Part shown: piece by piece, positions 1 to 8,189 of the stretch
Layout of the letters: the number at the start of each line of letters is the position of its first letter
Numbering within the stretch: position 1 is the stretch's first letter
Assembly (NCBI RefSeq): GCF_023238445.1
Contig: NZ_CP096658.1
Coordinates: 2,604,001-2,668,000 of the forward strand
Reading direction: 5' to 3'
Length of the DNA: 64,000 bases
Origin: Halorussus gelatinilyticus
Lineage (GTDB): Archaea > Halobacteriota > Halobacteria > Halobacteriales > Haladaptataceae
Position numbers and translations under genes: made by a program
The notes under the pieces: generated by a model
Seen by the model: the letters and a program-made list of their open reading frames with translations, nothing else
Databases searched by the model: none
Told to the model about the DNA's origin: nothing

Positions 1-1
1 G

Positions 2-379
2 GCGGGCGGACACACCCACCTCACCGGGTTCCGCGTCGCGTGGCTCCCGCCAGGATGGGGTCCGGCCCTGCTGTACTCGGGCGGCCTCGTGCAACTCACT
101 CTGATGCCGTACAAAGTGGTCGGCTACGTGACGCTGGCGTACCTCGTCTACGCCACGGTGCTGGAGACCGCGGGGTCGGCGGTGTCGGGCCTGCTCGGAC
201 TGGTCTCCTGCGTCAGCTGCACGTGGCCGGTAATCGCCACGCTCGCGGCCGGACTCGCGGGGTCGGGCACTGCTGTCGCGGCCGCGGCCAGCGAGTGGTC
301 CTACACGCTCGGCACACTCGCATTCGCCGTGACAGTCGTGTTGCTCCGCTGGCGACCGTCGATCCGAAGCTTCCGGTGA
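2..379 (+). CDS. Polytopic membrane protein, C-terminal part (5' end outside window)
   Basis: The reading frame is open from the window edge, so the N-terminus is missing; about 125 residues are visible. They contain three or four hydrophobic segments and a motif SCVSCTWP at the start of one of them, followed by a small-residue-rich helix and a short basic tail. I infer an integral membrane protein of unknown function. The two closely spaced cysteines could bind a metal or form a disulfide, but nothing visible proves that. A GTG inside the frame at 89 could be mistaken for a start; the upstream open frame keeps the same hydrophobic character. Confidence 0.7.
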   Translation, partial: AGGHTHLTGFRVAWLPPGWGPALLYSGGLVQLTLMPYKVVGYVTLAYLVYATVLETAGSAVSGLLGLVSCVSCTWPVIATLAAGLAGSGTAVAAAASEWSYTLGTLAFAVTVVLLRWRPSIRSFR

Positions 380-418
380 CCATCGAAGCGGATTATTATT
401 AGCGATAATTCGAGATAA

Positions 419-426
419 CTTTAATC
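419..426 (+). promoter_or_regulatory. TATA-like box for the PH/SHOCT gene
   Basis: CTTTAATC lies about 33 nt before the ATG at 455, in an A+T-rich stretch that contrasts with the surrounding coding DNA. The spacing predicts a very short leader. Confidence 0.5.
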
Positions 427-434
427 TGGTTCGA

Positions 435-452
435 GTCAGACGTACGTCTGAC
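435..452. promoter_or_regulatory. Perfect 18-bp palindrome, candidate operator
   Basis: GTCAGACGTACGTCTGAC reads identically on both strands. It lies between the TATA-like box at 419-426 and the ATG at 455, so it covers the expected transcription start. That is the usual place for a repressor site in archaea. No regulator is encoded beside it, so the factor is unknown. Confidence 0.5.
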
Positions 453-454
453 AC

Positions 455-1075
455 ATGTCGTTCCCCGGCGACGACGCCAGACGATACGCGTCGATGCTCA
501 CCGAGCGCGCCGACCACTGGTCGGTGACGACCGAGCGACTGGCGGGCACCGCGGACGCGGTCGCCGACCTCTCTGACGCGCTCGTCACCGCGCTCGCCGA
601 GGGCGAGCGCCCGAAGTTCTGCTTCGACGCCGACGAGACCGGCGTCGGCTTCGGCGACCCGGAGGCGACCGTCTCGCCCGAGCGCGGCGGGGTCTACCTG
701 TTGACCGACCGGCGGGTCTACCTCCGCTTGGGCGTCGGCGACGAGGACGAGTCGCTGAGTCTCCCGTACGCGGACATCGTCGGCGTGCGCCACCGTCACG
801 GACGGCGTCGCCACCGCATCGACCTCGCGGTGTCGGGGGCGAAATACTACCTCTGGATTCCCTCGCTGTTCGACGCCGACGACGTGATCGCCGCTACCGA
901 GTACGTCAACTACCGACACACCGCCGAGACGCCCGACTCGGGCGGGGGCGGTTCGTCGTCCGGCGAGCCACAGAGCATCCGCGACCGACTGGAGCGACTC
1001 GGCGACGCGAAGTCGCGGGGTCTCATCGACGAGGAGGAGTTCCAACGCCGCAAAGAGGAACTGCTCGGCGAGTGA
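455..1075 (+). CDS. PH-like and SHOCT domain protein
   Basis: 206 residues. The middle (about residues 80-150) has a bacterial-type PH-like fold signature: a YLLTDRRVYLR strand pair followed by a segment of alternating hydrophobic residues ending in KYYLWIPS. After a Gly/Ser-rich linker the last 32 residues form a SHOCT domain (RLGDAKSRGLIDEEEFQRRK). There is no signal peptide or membrane segment. SHOCT domains occur at the ends of many prokaryotic proteins and are thought to mediate oligomerisation; the PH part suggests membrane or protein binding. The biological role is unknown. The ATG at 455 fits the TATA box and palindrome just upstream. Confidence 0.85.
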   Translation: MSFPGDDARRYASMLTERADHWSVTTERLAGTADAVADLSDALVTALAEGERPKFCFDADETGVGFGDPEATVSPERGGVYLLTDRRVYLRLGVGDEDESLSLPYADIVGVRHRHGRRRHRIDLAVSGAKYYLWIPSLFDADDVIAATEYVNYRHTAETPDSGGGGSSSGEPQSIRDRLERLGDAKSRGLIDEEEFQRRKEELLGE

Positions 1076-1101
1076 GCCCGAGCGGCCGTCTCGCTTTCCG
1101 G

Positions 1102-1177
1102 GTCGGTATCACTTCCCCGAGTCGGGGTATTACTCCCCTCAGTCGGTATCGCTCTCCCCGCCGGTACTACTCTCCGA
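1102..1177. repeat. Degenerate ~20-nt tandem repeat between convergent genes
   Basis: Units begin at 1102, 1121, 1142, a shorter one at 1163, and a last one at 1178; each starts GTCGG(T/G) or GGTA and ends in a C-rich stretch. The array fills the gap between two convergent genes and runs into the 3' end of the minus-strand gene at 1167. It may act in termination or simply be slippage-derived. Confidence 0.5.
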
Positions 1178-1427
1178 GTCGGTACGCCTCGTCGTCAGCC
1201 GGACCGCCGACGTAACCGAGCACCCAGTTCCACTTCTCGGGCACGGCGTCGCCCTTCGGCGCGTCGGCCATGCGCTCGGCGATGAACGTCGGACTCCACT
1301 CGACGCCCGCCGATTCCCGGAGTTCGACGGCGGCGGCCGCGACGCGCTCGGCGTCGCGTTCGGCCCCGAACTCGGCGGCGACCTTGGTTTCGACCTCGGT
1401 CCTGAACTCGTCGGCTCCGTCGGTCAT
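1167..1427 (-). CDS. Small conserved hypothetical protein (86 aa)
   Basis: 86 residues, acidic, with no signal or membrane segment. The N-terminal half is an amphipathic, Ala/Glu-rich helix-forming region; the C-terminal half contains VEWSPTFIAERM and a hydrophobic, aromatic WNWVLGYVGG segment. I chose the ATG at 1427 because upstream extension reads into DNA of the divergent ABC transporter gene. I do not recognise a family with a known function. The gene lies head-to-head with the ABC-2 ATPase gene, about 84 nt apart. Confidence 0.7.
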   Translation of the reverse strand: MTDGADEFRTEVETKVAAEFGAERDAERVAAAAVELRESAGVEWSPTFIAERMADAPKGDAVPEKWNWVLGYVGGPADDEAYRLGE

Positions 1428-1511
1428 ACCCCGTCTATCCGACTTCCGACACAAGTAGTTGCCGGCGTCGGAACCGACGGGCTTAGGGCCGGACCGCCGC
1501 AAGTGCCCGAC

Positions 1512-2549
1512 ATGACCGAGCCACTCGTCGCCGAGGATCTGCGCAAGTCCTACGGCGACACCACGGCGCTCGACGGCGTCTCGCTGTCGGTCGGCGAGGG
1601 CGAGGTGTTCGGACTCATCGGCCCCAACGGCGCGGGCAAGACCACGCTCGTCCGGTCGCTGACCGGGACCACGGAACCGGACTCGGGGACCGTCTCGGTG
1701 TTCGGCACCGACCCCCAGTCCGCCGACCGCCAGCGCCTCGGGTTGCTCCCCCAAGCGTTCGACCCGCCCGAGCGACTGACCGCGCGCGAACTGGTCGCGT
1801 ACTACGCCGGACTGTACGACGAGGCGCGCGACCCCGACACCGTCCTCGCGGAGGTCGGTCTCGACGCCGCGGACGACACGTGGTACGAGAACCTCTCGGG
1901 CGGCCAGCAGCGCCGGACCTGCGTCGGGACGGCGCTGGTCAACGACCCCGACCTGCTCTTTCTGGACGAACCGACCACGGGCATCGACCCGGCCGGGCGG
2001 CGCGCGCTCTGGACGCTCGTGGAGGACCTCGCGGACCGGGGCACCACCGTCTTCCTCACCACCCACTCGATGGAGGAGGCCGAGCGACTCGCCGACCGCG
2101 TGGGCCTGCTGGCCGACGGCGAACTCGCGGCGGTCGGCCCACCGTCGGACCTCGTGGCCGAGTACGGCGGTCGGACGCGAATCGTGGTCGAGTTGGACGC
2201 CGACGCGGAATCGCCCGCCGATTCCGCCGACGGCCGACCCCCGTCTGCCCGCGCCGCGGACGCGCTCGCCGCCGCCGACTTCGAGGTTGAGGCCGCCGAG
2301 GGGCGACTCGTCGTGACGGGCGTCCTGCCCGAGGACATCGGCGCGGTCGTCGCGGCGCTGAACGACGGCGGCGTCGCGTACGACTCGCTGACGTGGACCG
2401 AACCCGACCTCGAAGACGCCTTCCTCCAGTTGACCGGCGAGTCGGTCGCGGCGGGTGAGGGCGTCGCGCTCGGGCGGCCGGCGGACGCGGTCCGCGGTGA
2501 GGACACCGGCGACGACGGCGAAACCGCGCTCGCGGGAGGTGACCGATGA
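1512..2549 (+). CDS. ABC-2 type exporter ATP-binding protein
   Basis: 345 residues. The N-terminal 220 residues are an ABC nucleotide-binding domain with Walker A GPNGAGKTT, signature LSGGQQRR, Walker B LLFLDEPT and switch histidine in TTHSMEE. A C-terminal extension (about residues 225-345) resembles the regulatory tail of CcmA/DrrA-type exporters and ends in an acidic, disordered stretch. It powers the permease encoded immediately downstream (4-nt ATGA overlap), forming a homodimer on the cytoplasmic side; substrate unknown. An in-frame GTG at 1503 is the alternative start, but the ATG at 1512 matches the family N-terminus better. Confidence 0.9.
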   Translation: MTEPLVAEDLRKSYGDTTALDGVSLSVGEGEVFGLIGPNGAGKTTLVRSLTGTTEPDSGTVSVFGTDPQSADRQRLGLLPQAFDPPERLTARELVAYYAGLYDEARDPDTVLAEVGLDAADDTWYENLSGGQQRRTCVGTALVNDPDLLFLDEPTTGIDPAGRRALWTLVEDLADRGTTVFLTTHSMEEAERLADRVGLLADGELAAVGPPSDLVAEYGGRTRIVVELDADAESPADSADGRPPSARAADALAAADFEVEAAEGRLVVTGVLPEDIGAVVAALNDGGVAYDSLTWTEPDLEDAFLQLTGESVAAGEGVALGRPADAVRGEDTGDDGETALAGGDR

Positions 2550-3346
2550 CGGCGACCGGTCGGGTCCGCGCGGAGGCCAGCGCGGCGTGGCGATCGTTCA
2601 CCCGGCGGCGAACCGCCGTCTTCTTCACGTTCTTCTTCCCGGTCATCCTCATCCTCATCTTCGCGGTGCTGGTCCAGACGAATCCGGGCGGCGGCGGCCT
2701 GTTCTCTCGACCGTCGGGCTACTACCTGCCGGGCTACCTCGCGGTCGTGGTGCTGTTCACGCCGCTCTCGCGGGTCGGCTCGGAGGTCGCGCGCCACCGC
2801 GAGGGCAACCGCTTCGAGAAGCTGGCGACGACGCCGCTCTCGCGGGCCGAGTGGCTGCTCGCGCACACGCTGGTCAACGTCGCAATCATCGGCATCGCGG
2901 GGCTGCTCATCCTCGTGTTGATGGCGCTGGTGACCGGCACCGCGTCGCTGTCGCTCGGTCCCGCGAATCTGGCGCTCGTGGCGGTGTTCGTCGCGTTCGC
3001 GGTCGCGTTGTTCTGCGGTCTCGGCGCGGTGTTGGGCGGTCTCGCCGACTCGCAAGACGGCGTCATCGCCGCGAGCAACGCCATCGCACTCCCGCTGCTG
3101 TTCCTCTCGGAGACGTTCGTCACGCCCGACCTGCTTCCGGAGTGGTTCCGGCCCGCCGTCAATCTCTCGCCACTGGCGTACTTCGCTCGCGGGGTTCGGG
3201 ACCTGACTTACCAACCGCAGACGAAGTACGCGTTTCCGCCCGCGGCGAGTCCGTTCACCGACTGGCCGACGCAACTCGCTGTCCTCGCGGTGCTGACGCT
3301 CGCGTTCTTCGTCGCCGGGACCTACGCGATTCCCCGGACGGACTGA
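2546..3346 (+). CDS. ABC-2 type transporter permease
   Basis: 266 residues with six predicted membrane helices: one near residues 25-45 after a cytoplasmic RSFTRRRTAVFF segment, and five more to the C-terminus. The ABC-2 pattern is visible in the long extracellular loop after helix 1, the GSEVARHREGNRFEKLATTPLSR coupling region and the late LPEWFRP...NLSPLAYFARGVR motif typical of drug/polysaccharide exporters. It overlaps the ATPase gene by 4 nt, so translation is probably coupled. Exported substrate cannot be deduced. Confidence 0.9.
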   Translation: MTATGRVRAEASAAWRSFTRRRTAVFFTFFFPVILILIFAVLVQTNPGGGGLFSRPSGYYLPGYLAVVVLFTPLSRVGSEVARHREGNRFEKLATTPLSRAEWLLAHTLVNVAIIGIAGLLILVLMALVTGTASLSLGPANLALVAVFVAFAVALFCGLGAVLGGLADSQDGVIAASNAIALPLLFLSETFVTPDLLPEWFRPAVNLSPLAYFARGVRDLTYQPQTKYAFPPAASPFTDWPTQLAVLAVLTLAFFVAGTYAIPRTD

Positions 3347-3457
3347 CCGGGTTTCGGACCGTCCGTTCGCCGAGGTTCCGTTTCGGTCCGAGCGAAAACG
3401 ACGCTACCGGGGTCGAACGTTCCGAGTACTGCGACCGCCGAGCCTCAGTCAGAAAAC

Positions 3458-3466
3458 ATTTACCGG
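3458..3466 (+). promoter_or_regulatory. TATA-like box of the lipoprotein gene
   Basis: ACATTTACC centred about 26 nt before the ATG at 3487, consistent with a leaderless transcript. Confidence 0.5.
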
Positions 3467-3486
3467 GGCTGGCCGGACCACGTGCC

Positions 3487-4044
3487 ATGCATTCGCGACC
3501 GCTAGCCGCCCTCTCGCTCGGCGTCCTCCTCGTCCTCGCGGGATGTGCGGGCAGTGGCTCCGCGCCCGGAGCGACCGACTCGCCGTCCGCGACTGCCGGC
3601 GTTGCGACGACCGACTCCGAAACCTCGTCCGTTACGTCCGCCACGTCCACCGCGTCTCCAACGACCGTCGCCGGGACCGAAACCACCACCCGAGCGTCCT
3701 GCTCGCTCGACGCGAACGCGACGCTCTCGTCGGTGTCGAAACCGGAGACGCTCTCCGAGGCGACGGCCCGTAGGGTCGCCGAGACAGTCGCCTCGCGCTA
3801 CCAGTCGGCCCGCGTGGACGAACACACGTACTTCAATCACCACACGACCGTTTCCAGCGTCGAACCGGCCGACGGCGGTTATCGGGTCGCCCTGCGAGGC
3901 GAACTCGACTACGACGAGCGCGGTGGCGAGAACGCGACGGTCGTCCACGTCCACCGACCGTACTCCGTCACCTACCGCGTGACCGACTGGGGCGTCGTCC
4001 GGCGCGGCGAGGCCGGGGCGACGGGTACCGTCGTCTGCTGGTAG
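3487..4044 (+). CDS. Haloarchaeal lipoprotein, unknown function
   Basis: 185 residues. The N-terminus has a Sec-like signal ending in a lipobox (VLAGC, cysteine at about residue 20), followed by a 45-residue Ser/Thr-rich, probably glycosylated linker and a folded domain from about residue 75. The domain contains alternating beta-strand-like segments (YRVALRGELDYDERG, TYRVTDWGVVRR) and ends in VVCW; a second cysteine near residue 77 may pair with the last one. Probably anchored to the outer face of the membrane by a lipid. No known family recognised; gene stands alone between the exporter pair and a convergent gene. Confidence 0.8.
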   Translation: MHSRPLAALSLGVLLVLAGCAGSGSAPGATDSPSATAGVATTDSETSSVTSATSTASPTTVAGTETTTRASCSLDANATLSSVSKPETLSEATARRVAETVASRYQSARVDEHTYFNHHTTVSSVEPADGGYRVALRGELDYDERGGENATVVHVHRPYSVTYRVTDWGVVRRGEAGATGTVVCW

Positions 4045-4079
4045 CGTCGCCGACTCGGAGTCGCACCGTTCACGTCGAT

Positions 4080-4619
4080 TCAATTCTCTTTTGCGAACAG
4101 TCGCTCCCGGAACCCGGCCGACTCGGGCGTCTCCGCGTCCGTCTTATCCGTCACGCGGACGCCCCGCAACCGCAGGATTTCGGCCGCGTCGTCGGCGTCG
4201 CGCTCGGTCGGCGTCTCGACCTCGAACGAGTCGCGGGCCTCGTCCTCGAAGCGGACGCGAAGTCGGTCGTCGCCCACGCGCTCGACGACTCGCACGTCGC
4301 GCAGTCGGGCCGTCTTCGTCCGCGTCGAGCGGTAGACGACGACGAGGAGAGCCAAGCAGGTGACACCGAAGACGACCAGCGAGAACGCGTCGGGCCGTCC
4401 GGTCAGCACGTCCCGAAACGCCCGCAGAATGCGCCCGAGGAACGACGCCGTGCCGAACAGCGAGACGACGAACAGCAACCGCCGACCGGTTTCGTTCCGC
4501 GTCCAGCCGTCGCGCCACTTCTCCCGTACCAGTCGGCCTGCGGACCCCGAGATTTCGAGGCGACCGTCGGCGACGGTCGCGATTCCGGAGTCGGTGCGGA
4601 ACGTCCACTCGTCTGTCAC
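4080..4619 (-). CDS. Two-helix membrane protein with soluble flanks
   Basis: About 179 residues from a GTG at 4619; no good ATG lies upstream before the fructosamine kinase stop, so the start is uncertain. The N-terminal part has strand-like segments (TFRTDSGIATVADGRLEIS), then two hydrophobic helices near residues 55-75 and 85-105, then a C-terminal domain RVRFEDEARDSFEVETPTE that resembles a PH-like strand set. I infer a membrane-attached protein with a cytoplasmic PH-like tail. It follows the fructosamine kinase gene on the same strand by about 75 nt and may be co-transcribed. Confidence 0.6.
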   Translation of the reverse strand: MTDEWTFRTDSGIATVADGRLEISGSAGRLVREKWRDGWTRNETGRRLLFVVSLFGTASFLGRILRAFRDVLTGRPDAFSLVVFGVTCLALLVVVYRSTRTKTARLRDVRVVERVGDDRLRVRFEDEARDSFEVETPTERDADDAAEILRLRGVRVTDKTDAETPESAGFRERLFAKEN

Positions 4620-4696
4620 GACTGTTCGGTCGTCGCCGAGCGTCTTATGTCGATTGGTCGAACCGAACGTCGCCGAAAATACTCGGCGGTTCCCCG

Positions 4697-5614
4697 TCAG
4701 TAGCCGAGGTCGGCCAGTCGCTCGCGGATGTCTGCGGCGTAGCGGTCGTCGCCGAAGTACAGCAGGTGTTCGAGGAGCGGAACGATTTGGTAGGCCCCGC
4801 GGCGCTCGTCCCAAAACCCGGCGTCGATACCGCGCTCGTCGTCGTACGTCTCGAAGAAGACGTCGCCGAACGACCCCGCGAAATCGACGTAGGCGAGTTC
4901 GACCTCCGCGTGGCCGAAGTAGCAAGTCGGGTCGAGGAACGCCCGGACCCGCCCGCCCCTCGCGATGACGTTGTTCGCCCACACGTCGCCGTGGAGCAGG
5001 GCTGGCGGCGGGTTTTCGGGGAGCAGCGAATCGAGGTCGGCCGCGAGCGCGTCGAGTCGGTCGGCGAGGGATGGCGTGAGCAGGCCCGCCTCGGAGGCCT
5101 TGCCCGCAAAGTAGCGGAGTCGCCGGTCGCGGAAGAACGCGACCCACGAGTCGGTCCACGGGTTCGGTTGGCGATACGGACCGGTCAGGGTGTCGCGCGG
5201 GAAGCCGTACCTCCTCGACGGGTCGCCGTTCGGTCCGTCCCGCCCCGTCGGGCGCTCGCCGTGGAGCGCCGCGAGGTGGCGGGCGGCGTCGCGCTCGACC
5301 GCCGGAGTGATTTCGCTGTCACCCTCGACGTACTCCAGAATCAGCAGGTCGTCGGCACGGTGGTACACCTCGGGCACCGGTAGTCCGCGGTCGGCCAGAA
5401 ATTCGAGCACGAACGCCTCGACGCGGAGGGGCGTCTCGCCGGTCTTGGCCGCCACGGTCCGGCCGTCCGCGAGTGTGACGCGGGCGACGCGGCCGACCTC
5501 GCCGCCGTCGAGTTCCGCGACGGATTCGACCGCAGTTCCGAGCGCGTCTGCGACGCGCTCTCGGAGCGAACGCGCCGGAGCGTCGTCCGACGCCCCGGCG
5601 CGGTCCCGACTCAT
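4697..5614 (-). CDS. Fructosamine/ketosamine-3-kinase family protein
   Basis: 305 residues, the usual length for the family. Seen: a strand-rich N-lobe with VAAKTGE (ATP-binding lysine), the hinge LLILEYVE, the catalytic loop HGDVWANN near residue 210, and the metal-binding LDPTCYFGHAEVELAY that replaces DFG. Family members phosphorylate fructosamines or ribulosamines on glycated amines, which destabilises and removes them; this is a protein or metabolite repair role in the cytoplasm. The start ATG at 5614 overlaps the stop of the upstream DUF420 gene (ATGA), so the two are coupled. Confidence 0.9.
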   Translation of the reverse strand: MSRDRAGASDDAPARSLRERVADALGTAVESVAELDGGEVGRVARVTLADGRTVAAKTGETPLRVEAFVLEFLADRGLPVPEVYHRADDLLILEYVEGDSEITPAVERDAARHLAALHGERPTGRDGPNGDPSRRYGFPRDTLTGPYRQPNPWTDSWVAFFRDRRLRYFAGKASEAGLLTPSLADRLDALAADLDSLLPENPPPALLHGDVWANNVIARGGRVRAFLDPTCYFGHAEVELAYVDFAGSFGDVFFETYDDERGIDAGFWDERRGAYQIVPLLEHLLYFGDDRYAADIRERLADLGY

Positions 5615-6228
5615 CGCCGCCCGGCGACGAGCGGTGCCAGCGCCATCGCGTACTTCTCGACGCCGTAGACGTGGTTGAGCAGGAGGTAGGTCACGATGCC
5701 GAGCGCGAGGCTGAGTCCCCACGCCGCGACCGCGATGCGGCCGACCTTCGCGTGGGCGGTATCCCGGAGTTCCGACGGGGTGTGGCTCAGTCCGAGGACG
5801 ACGGCGTGGACGACGACCGGGACCGACACCGCCGAGAGGACGATGTGGACGGCCAGCATCGCGATGTAGGCGTAGTAGGCCAGTCCGGCCGCGTCGATGT
5901 GCTTCTCGCCGCCCCCGCCGAGTTTCGTGAGGTAGAGGACGAGAAAGAGGATGATGAGCGAGAACGCGGTCAGCATCGCGGCCCGGTGCTTGCGAACGTC
6001 GCCCCGTCGTATCCAGCGCACGCCGAGGACGATGGCGGTCAGCGCGAACGTGTTCACGACCGCGATAGTGTGGCTCAGCAGGTCCACCGTCGCGCGTTCG
6101 AGTTCCGGGTAGATGGGCAAAACGCCCGCGAACGTCCCGAGAACGAGGACGTAGCCGAGTACCGAGAGGACCGCGGTCACGGCCCGCGGGTTGTCCCTGA
6201 CCCGCCGCTTCGCAGTCGAAGTAGCCAT
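5611..6228 (-). CDS. DUF420 family membrane protein
   Basis: 205 residues with five membrane helices. Conserved histidines sit at helix ends (DLLSHTIAVVNT, RKHRAAMLTAF, AMLAVHIVLSAV, VVHAVVLGL), a pattern characteristic of DUF420 (YozB-like) proteins, which are often near cytochrome oxidase assembly genes. The GDVRKHRAAM segment between helices is the family hallmark. Function is unproven; histidine spacing would suit heme or metal binding. It is the upstream partner of the fructosamine kinase gene (4-nt overlap). Confidence 0.85.
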   Translation of the reverse strand: MATSTAKRRVRDNPRAVTAVLSVLGYVLVLGTFAGVLPIYPELERATVDLLSHTIAVVNTFALTAIVLGVRWIRRGDVRKHRAAMLTAFSLIILFLVLYLTKLGGGGEKHIDAAGLAYYAYIAMLAVHIVLSAVSVPVVVHAVVLGLSHTPSELRDTAHAKVGRIAVAAWGLSLALGIVTYLLLNHVYGVEKYAMALAPLVAGRR

Positions 6229-6341
6229 GTCCGGGCGTTAGGACTACCGTCCCAAGTGTGTTCCTGTCCGCCCTCGGGGGCGCGGAGGTCTCGTCGCGCC
6301 CACTGCACCCGTTCCACCTGCCACAACCGGCCCACGCGAAC

Positions 6342-6350
6342 GTTTAAACC
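6342..6350 (+). promoter_or_regulatory. TATA box of the TctA-like permease gene
   Basis: CGTTTAAAC about 29 nt before the ATG at 6375; predicts a leaderless mRNA. Confidence 0.6.
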
Positions 6351-6374
6351 ACAGGCCGGGACGAAACTGCCTCG

Positions 6375-7616
6375 ATGGAGGCGCTCGGCGTCCGAATCGG
6401 TCTGTCTGTCGGCCCCTCAGCGGCGGCGCTCGCGTTCGTCCTCGGCGGAATCGCCCTCGGGACGCTGAGCGGTCTCACGCCCGGCCTCCACGTCAACAAT
6501 CTCGCGCTCCTGCTCGCGTCGGTCGCGCCCGCGGTGCCCGGCCCGCCGCGTCTCGTCGGCGCGGCGATGCTCGCGGCCGGGGTCGTCCACTCGTTCCTCG
6601 ACGCCGTGCCCGCGCTGGCGCTCGGGGTGCCCGACGCCGCGATGGCCGCGAGCGCCCTGCCCGCCCACCGACTCGTCATCGCCGGGAGGGGCCGCGAAGC
6701 GGTCAGGCTCTCGGCGCTCGGGAGCGGCCTCGCCGTCGCACTCGCAGTTCCCCTCGCGATTCCGGTCACCAGAGCGATGACGGTCGCCTACCCAGTCGTA
6801 CGCGCACACCTGCCGGTCGTCCTCGGTCTCGTCGTCGCGTTCCTCCTGCTCACGGAGGGGTCGCTCCGCGCCTTCTGCGGCGGGGCGGCCGGGTTCGCGG
6901 GGAGCGCCGCGCTCGGGCACGGCACCCTCGACCTGTCGCCCGCCGCGCCGCTCGACGCTGGCGGGATGCTCACGCCGCTGTTCGCCGGACTGTTCGGCGC
7001 GCCGGTCCTGCTGGAAGCCGTATCGGGGTCCGGCGTTCCCGAGCAGGACGACGCGACCGTCGCGGCCTCCCGGCGGACGGTCGGCCTGACTGCGGCGGCC
7101 GGGAGCCTCGCCGGAGCGGTCGTCGGCTACCTGCCGGGCGTCTCGTCCGCGGTCGCGGCGGTGCTCGCGCTCGCGCTGGTGCCGGGTTCGACCGACGCCC
7201 GCGGGTTCGTCGTGGCGACCAGCGGCGTCAACACGGCGAACACGATTTTCGCGCTCTTCGCGCTCTCGGCGCTCGGCACGCCTCGGACCGGCGTGATGGT
7301 CGCGCTACGGGAGGCGAACGCTCCCGTCAACCTGCCGCTGCTGCTCGCCGCGGCGGGAATCGCCGGCCTCGCGGGCTTCCTGCTCGTCCTCGCGCTCGGC
7401 GACCGCTACCTCCGAACGGTCGGGGCTATCGACCAGTTCCGCCTCTCGGTCGGCGTTCTCTGCCTGCTGGTCGGGCTGAGTTGGCTCTTCGCAGGGTGGG
7501 TCGGCGCGGCGGTGTTCGGCGTCGCCGCGCTGGTCGGCCTCGTGCCCGCCCGGTTCGATGCCCGGCGCGTCCACCTGATGGGTGTGTTGCTCGGGCCGCT
7601 GATGCTCGGCGCGTGA
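6375..7616 (+). CDS. TctA/COG1784-like transporter permease
   Basis: 413 residues, about 10-11 membrane helices. The N-terminal repeat contains GTLSGLTPGLHVNN and the second half VVGYLPGVSSAVAAV, the paired P-G motifs that define the archaeal TctA-related permease family. TctA proteins are the large subunit of tripartite tricarboxylate transporters, but no TctB or TctC-like protein is encoded nearby, which is usual for this archaeal branch. Substrate is unknown. The gene has its own promoter and is convergent with the SRPBCC gene 8 nt downstream. Confidence 0.85.
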   Translation: MEALGVRIGLSVGPSAAALAFVLGGIALGTLSGLTPGLHVNNLALLLASVAPAVPGPPRLVGAAMLAAGVVHSFLDAVPALALGVPDAAMAASALPAHRLVIAGRGREAVRLSALGSGLAVALAVPLAIPVTRAMTVAYPVVRAHLPVVLGLVVAFLLLTEGSLRAFCGGAAGFAGSAALGHGTLDLSPAAPLDAGGMLTPLFAGLFGAPVLLEAVSGSGVPEQDDATVAASRRTVGLTAAAGSLAGAVVGYLPGVSSAVAAVLALALVPGSTDARGFVVATSGVNTANTIFALFALSALGTPRTGVMVALREANAPVNLPLLLAAAGIAGLAGFLLVLALGDRYLRTVGAIDQFRLSVGVLCLLVGLSWLFAGWVGAAVFGVAALVGLVPARFDARRVHLMGVLLGPLMLGA

Positions 7617-7624
7617 CGGCGGTT

Positions 7625-8122
7625 TCACCGACCTCGACCGTCTTCGAGAGCCCGTTTGGTCCGGCGGTGACGGTCCCGAAACATCGGCTCGAAGCCGACC
7701 CACCCGAGCGGGCCGAACAGGTCGCCGACCACCGGGAGTCGATACTCCACCCGGTCGCGCACGAGCGTCCGGTCCTCGCCGTCGGCGTAGAAGTAGTGCG
7801 TGTGGTGCCACTCCGGGAACGGGCCGCCCTCCATGCGGTCCTCGAAGACGGCCGCCCCGTCGTTGGCCTCGCGGCGGACGATCTTCGAGGTCCACCGCTG
7901 GCGCGGACCCACGTCGAACGGGCGCATCGATAGCCGAATCGCAGTGCCGGGTTCCAACACCGCGCCGTCGCCGAGCGCGCTCCCGTCCGGACCGTCGATT
8001 CCCTCGACCCGGAGGTGCATCCAGTCGGGTGTAAGCGCCTCCAGTCCTTCGACTTTGGAGTGGAACGCCCACACCTCGTCGAGCGGCGCATCGACCCGGA
8101 CCTCGCGCTGGTAGGTGGCCAT
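7625..8122 (-). CDS. SRPBCC family protein
   Basis: 165 residues from the ATG at 8122 (MATYQREVRVDAPLDEVWAF). The opening strand followed by APLDEVWAFHSKVEGLEAL and the late FEDRMEGGPFPEWHHTHYF strands are typical of the START/Bet v1-like SRPBCC fold, a lipid- or cyclase-type hydrophobic pocket. Closest by style to haloarchaeal coenzyme Q-binding/cyclase-like proteins (cell division inhibitor SulA-associated 'polyketide cyclase' annotations). No partner gene reveals its ligand. An in-frame upstream ATG exists but would add a poor N-terminus. Confidence 0.85.
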   Translation of the reverse strand: MATYQREVRVDAPLDEVWAFHSKVEGLEALTPDWMHLRVEGIDGPDGSALGDGAVLEPGTAIRLSMRPFDVGPRQRWTSKIVRREANDGAAVFEDRMEGGPFPEWHHTHYFYADGEDRTLVRDRVEYRLPVVGDLFGPLGWVGFEPMFRDRHRRTKRALEDGRGR

Positions 8123-8189
8123 CGGTTCGGCGTAGGGACCGCAGAACCCCAATCCTTGCGGTCACCCGCGGCGAAGACGGTGGTCGCAC

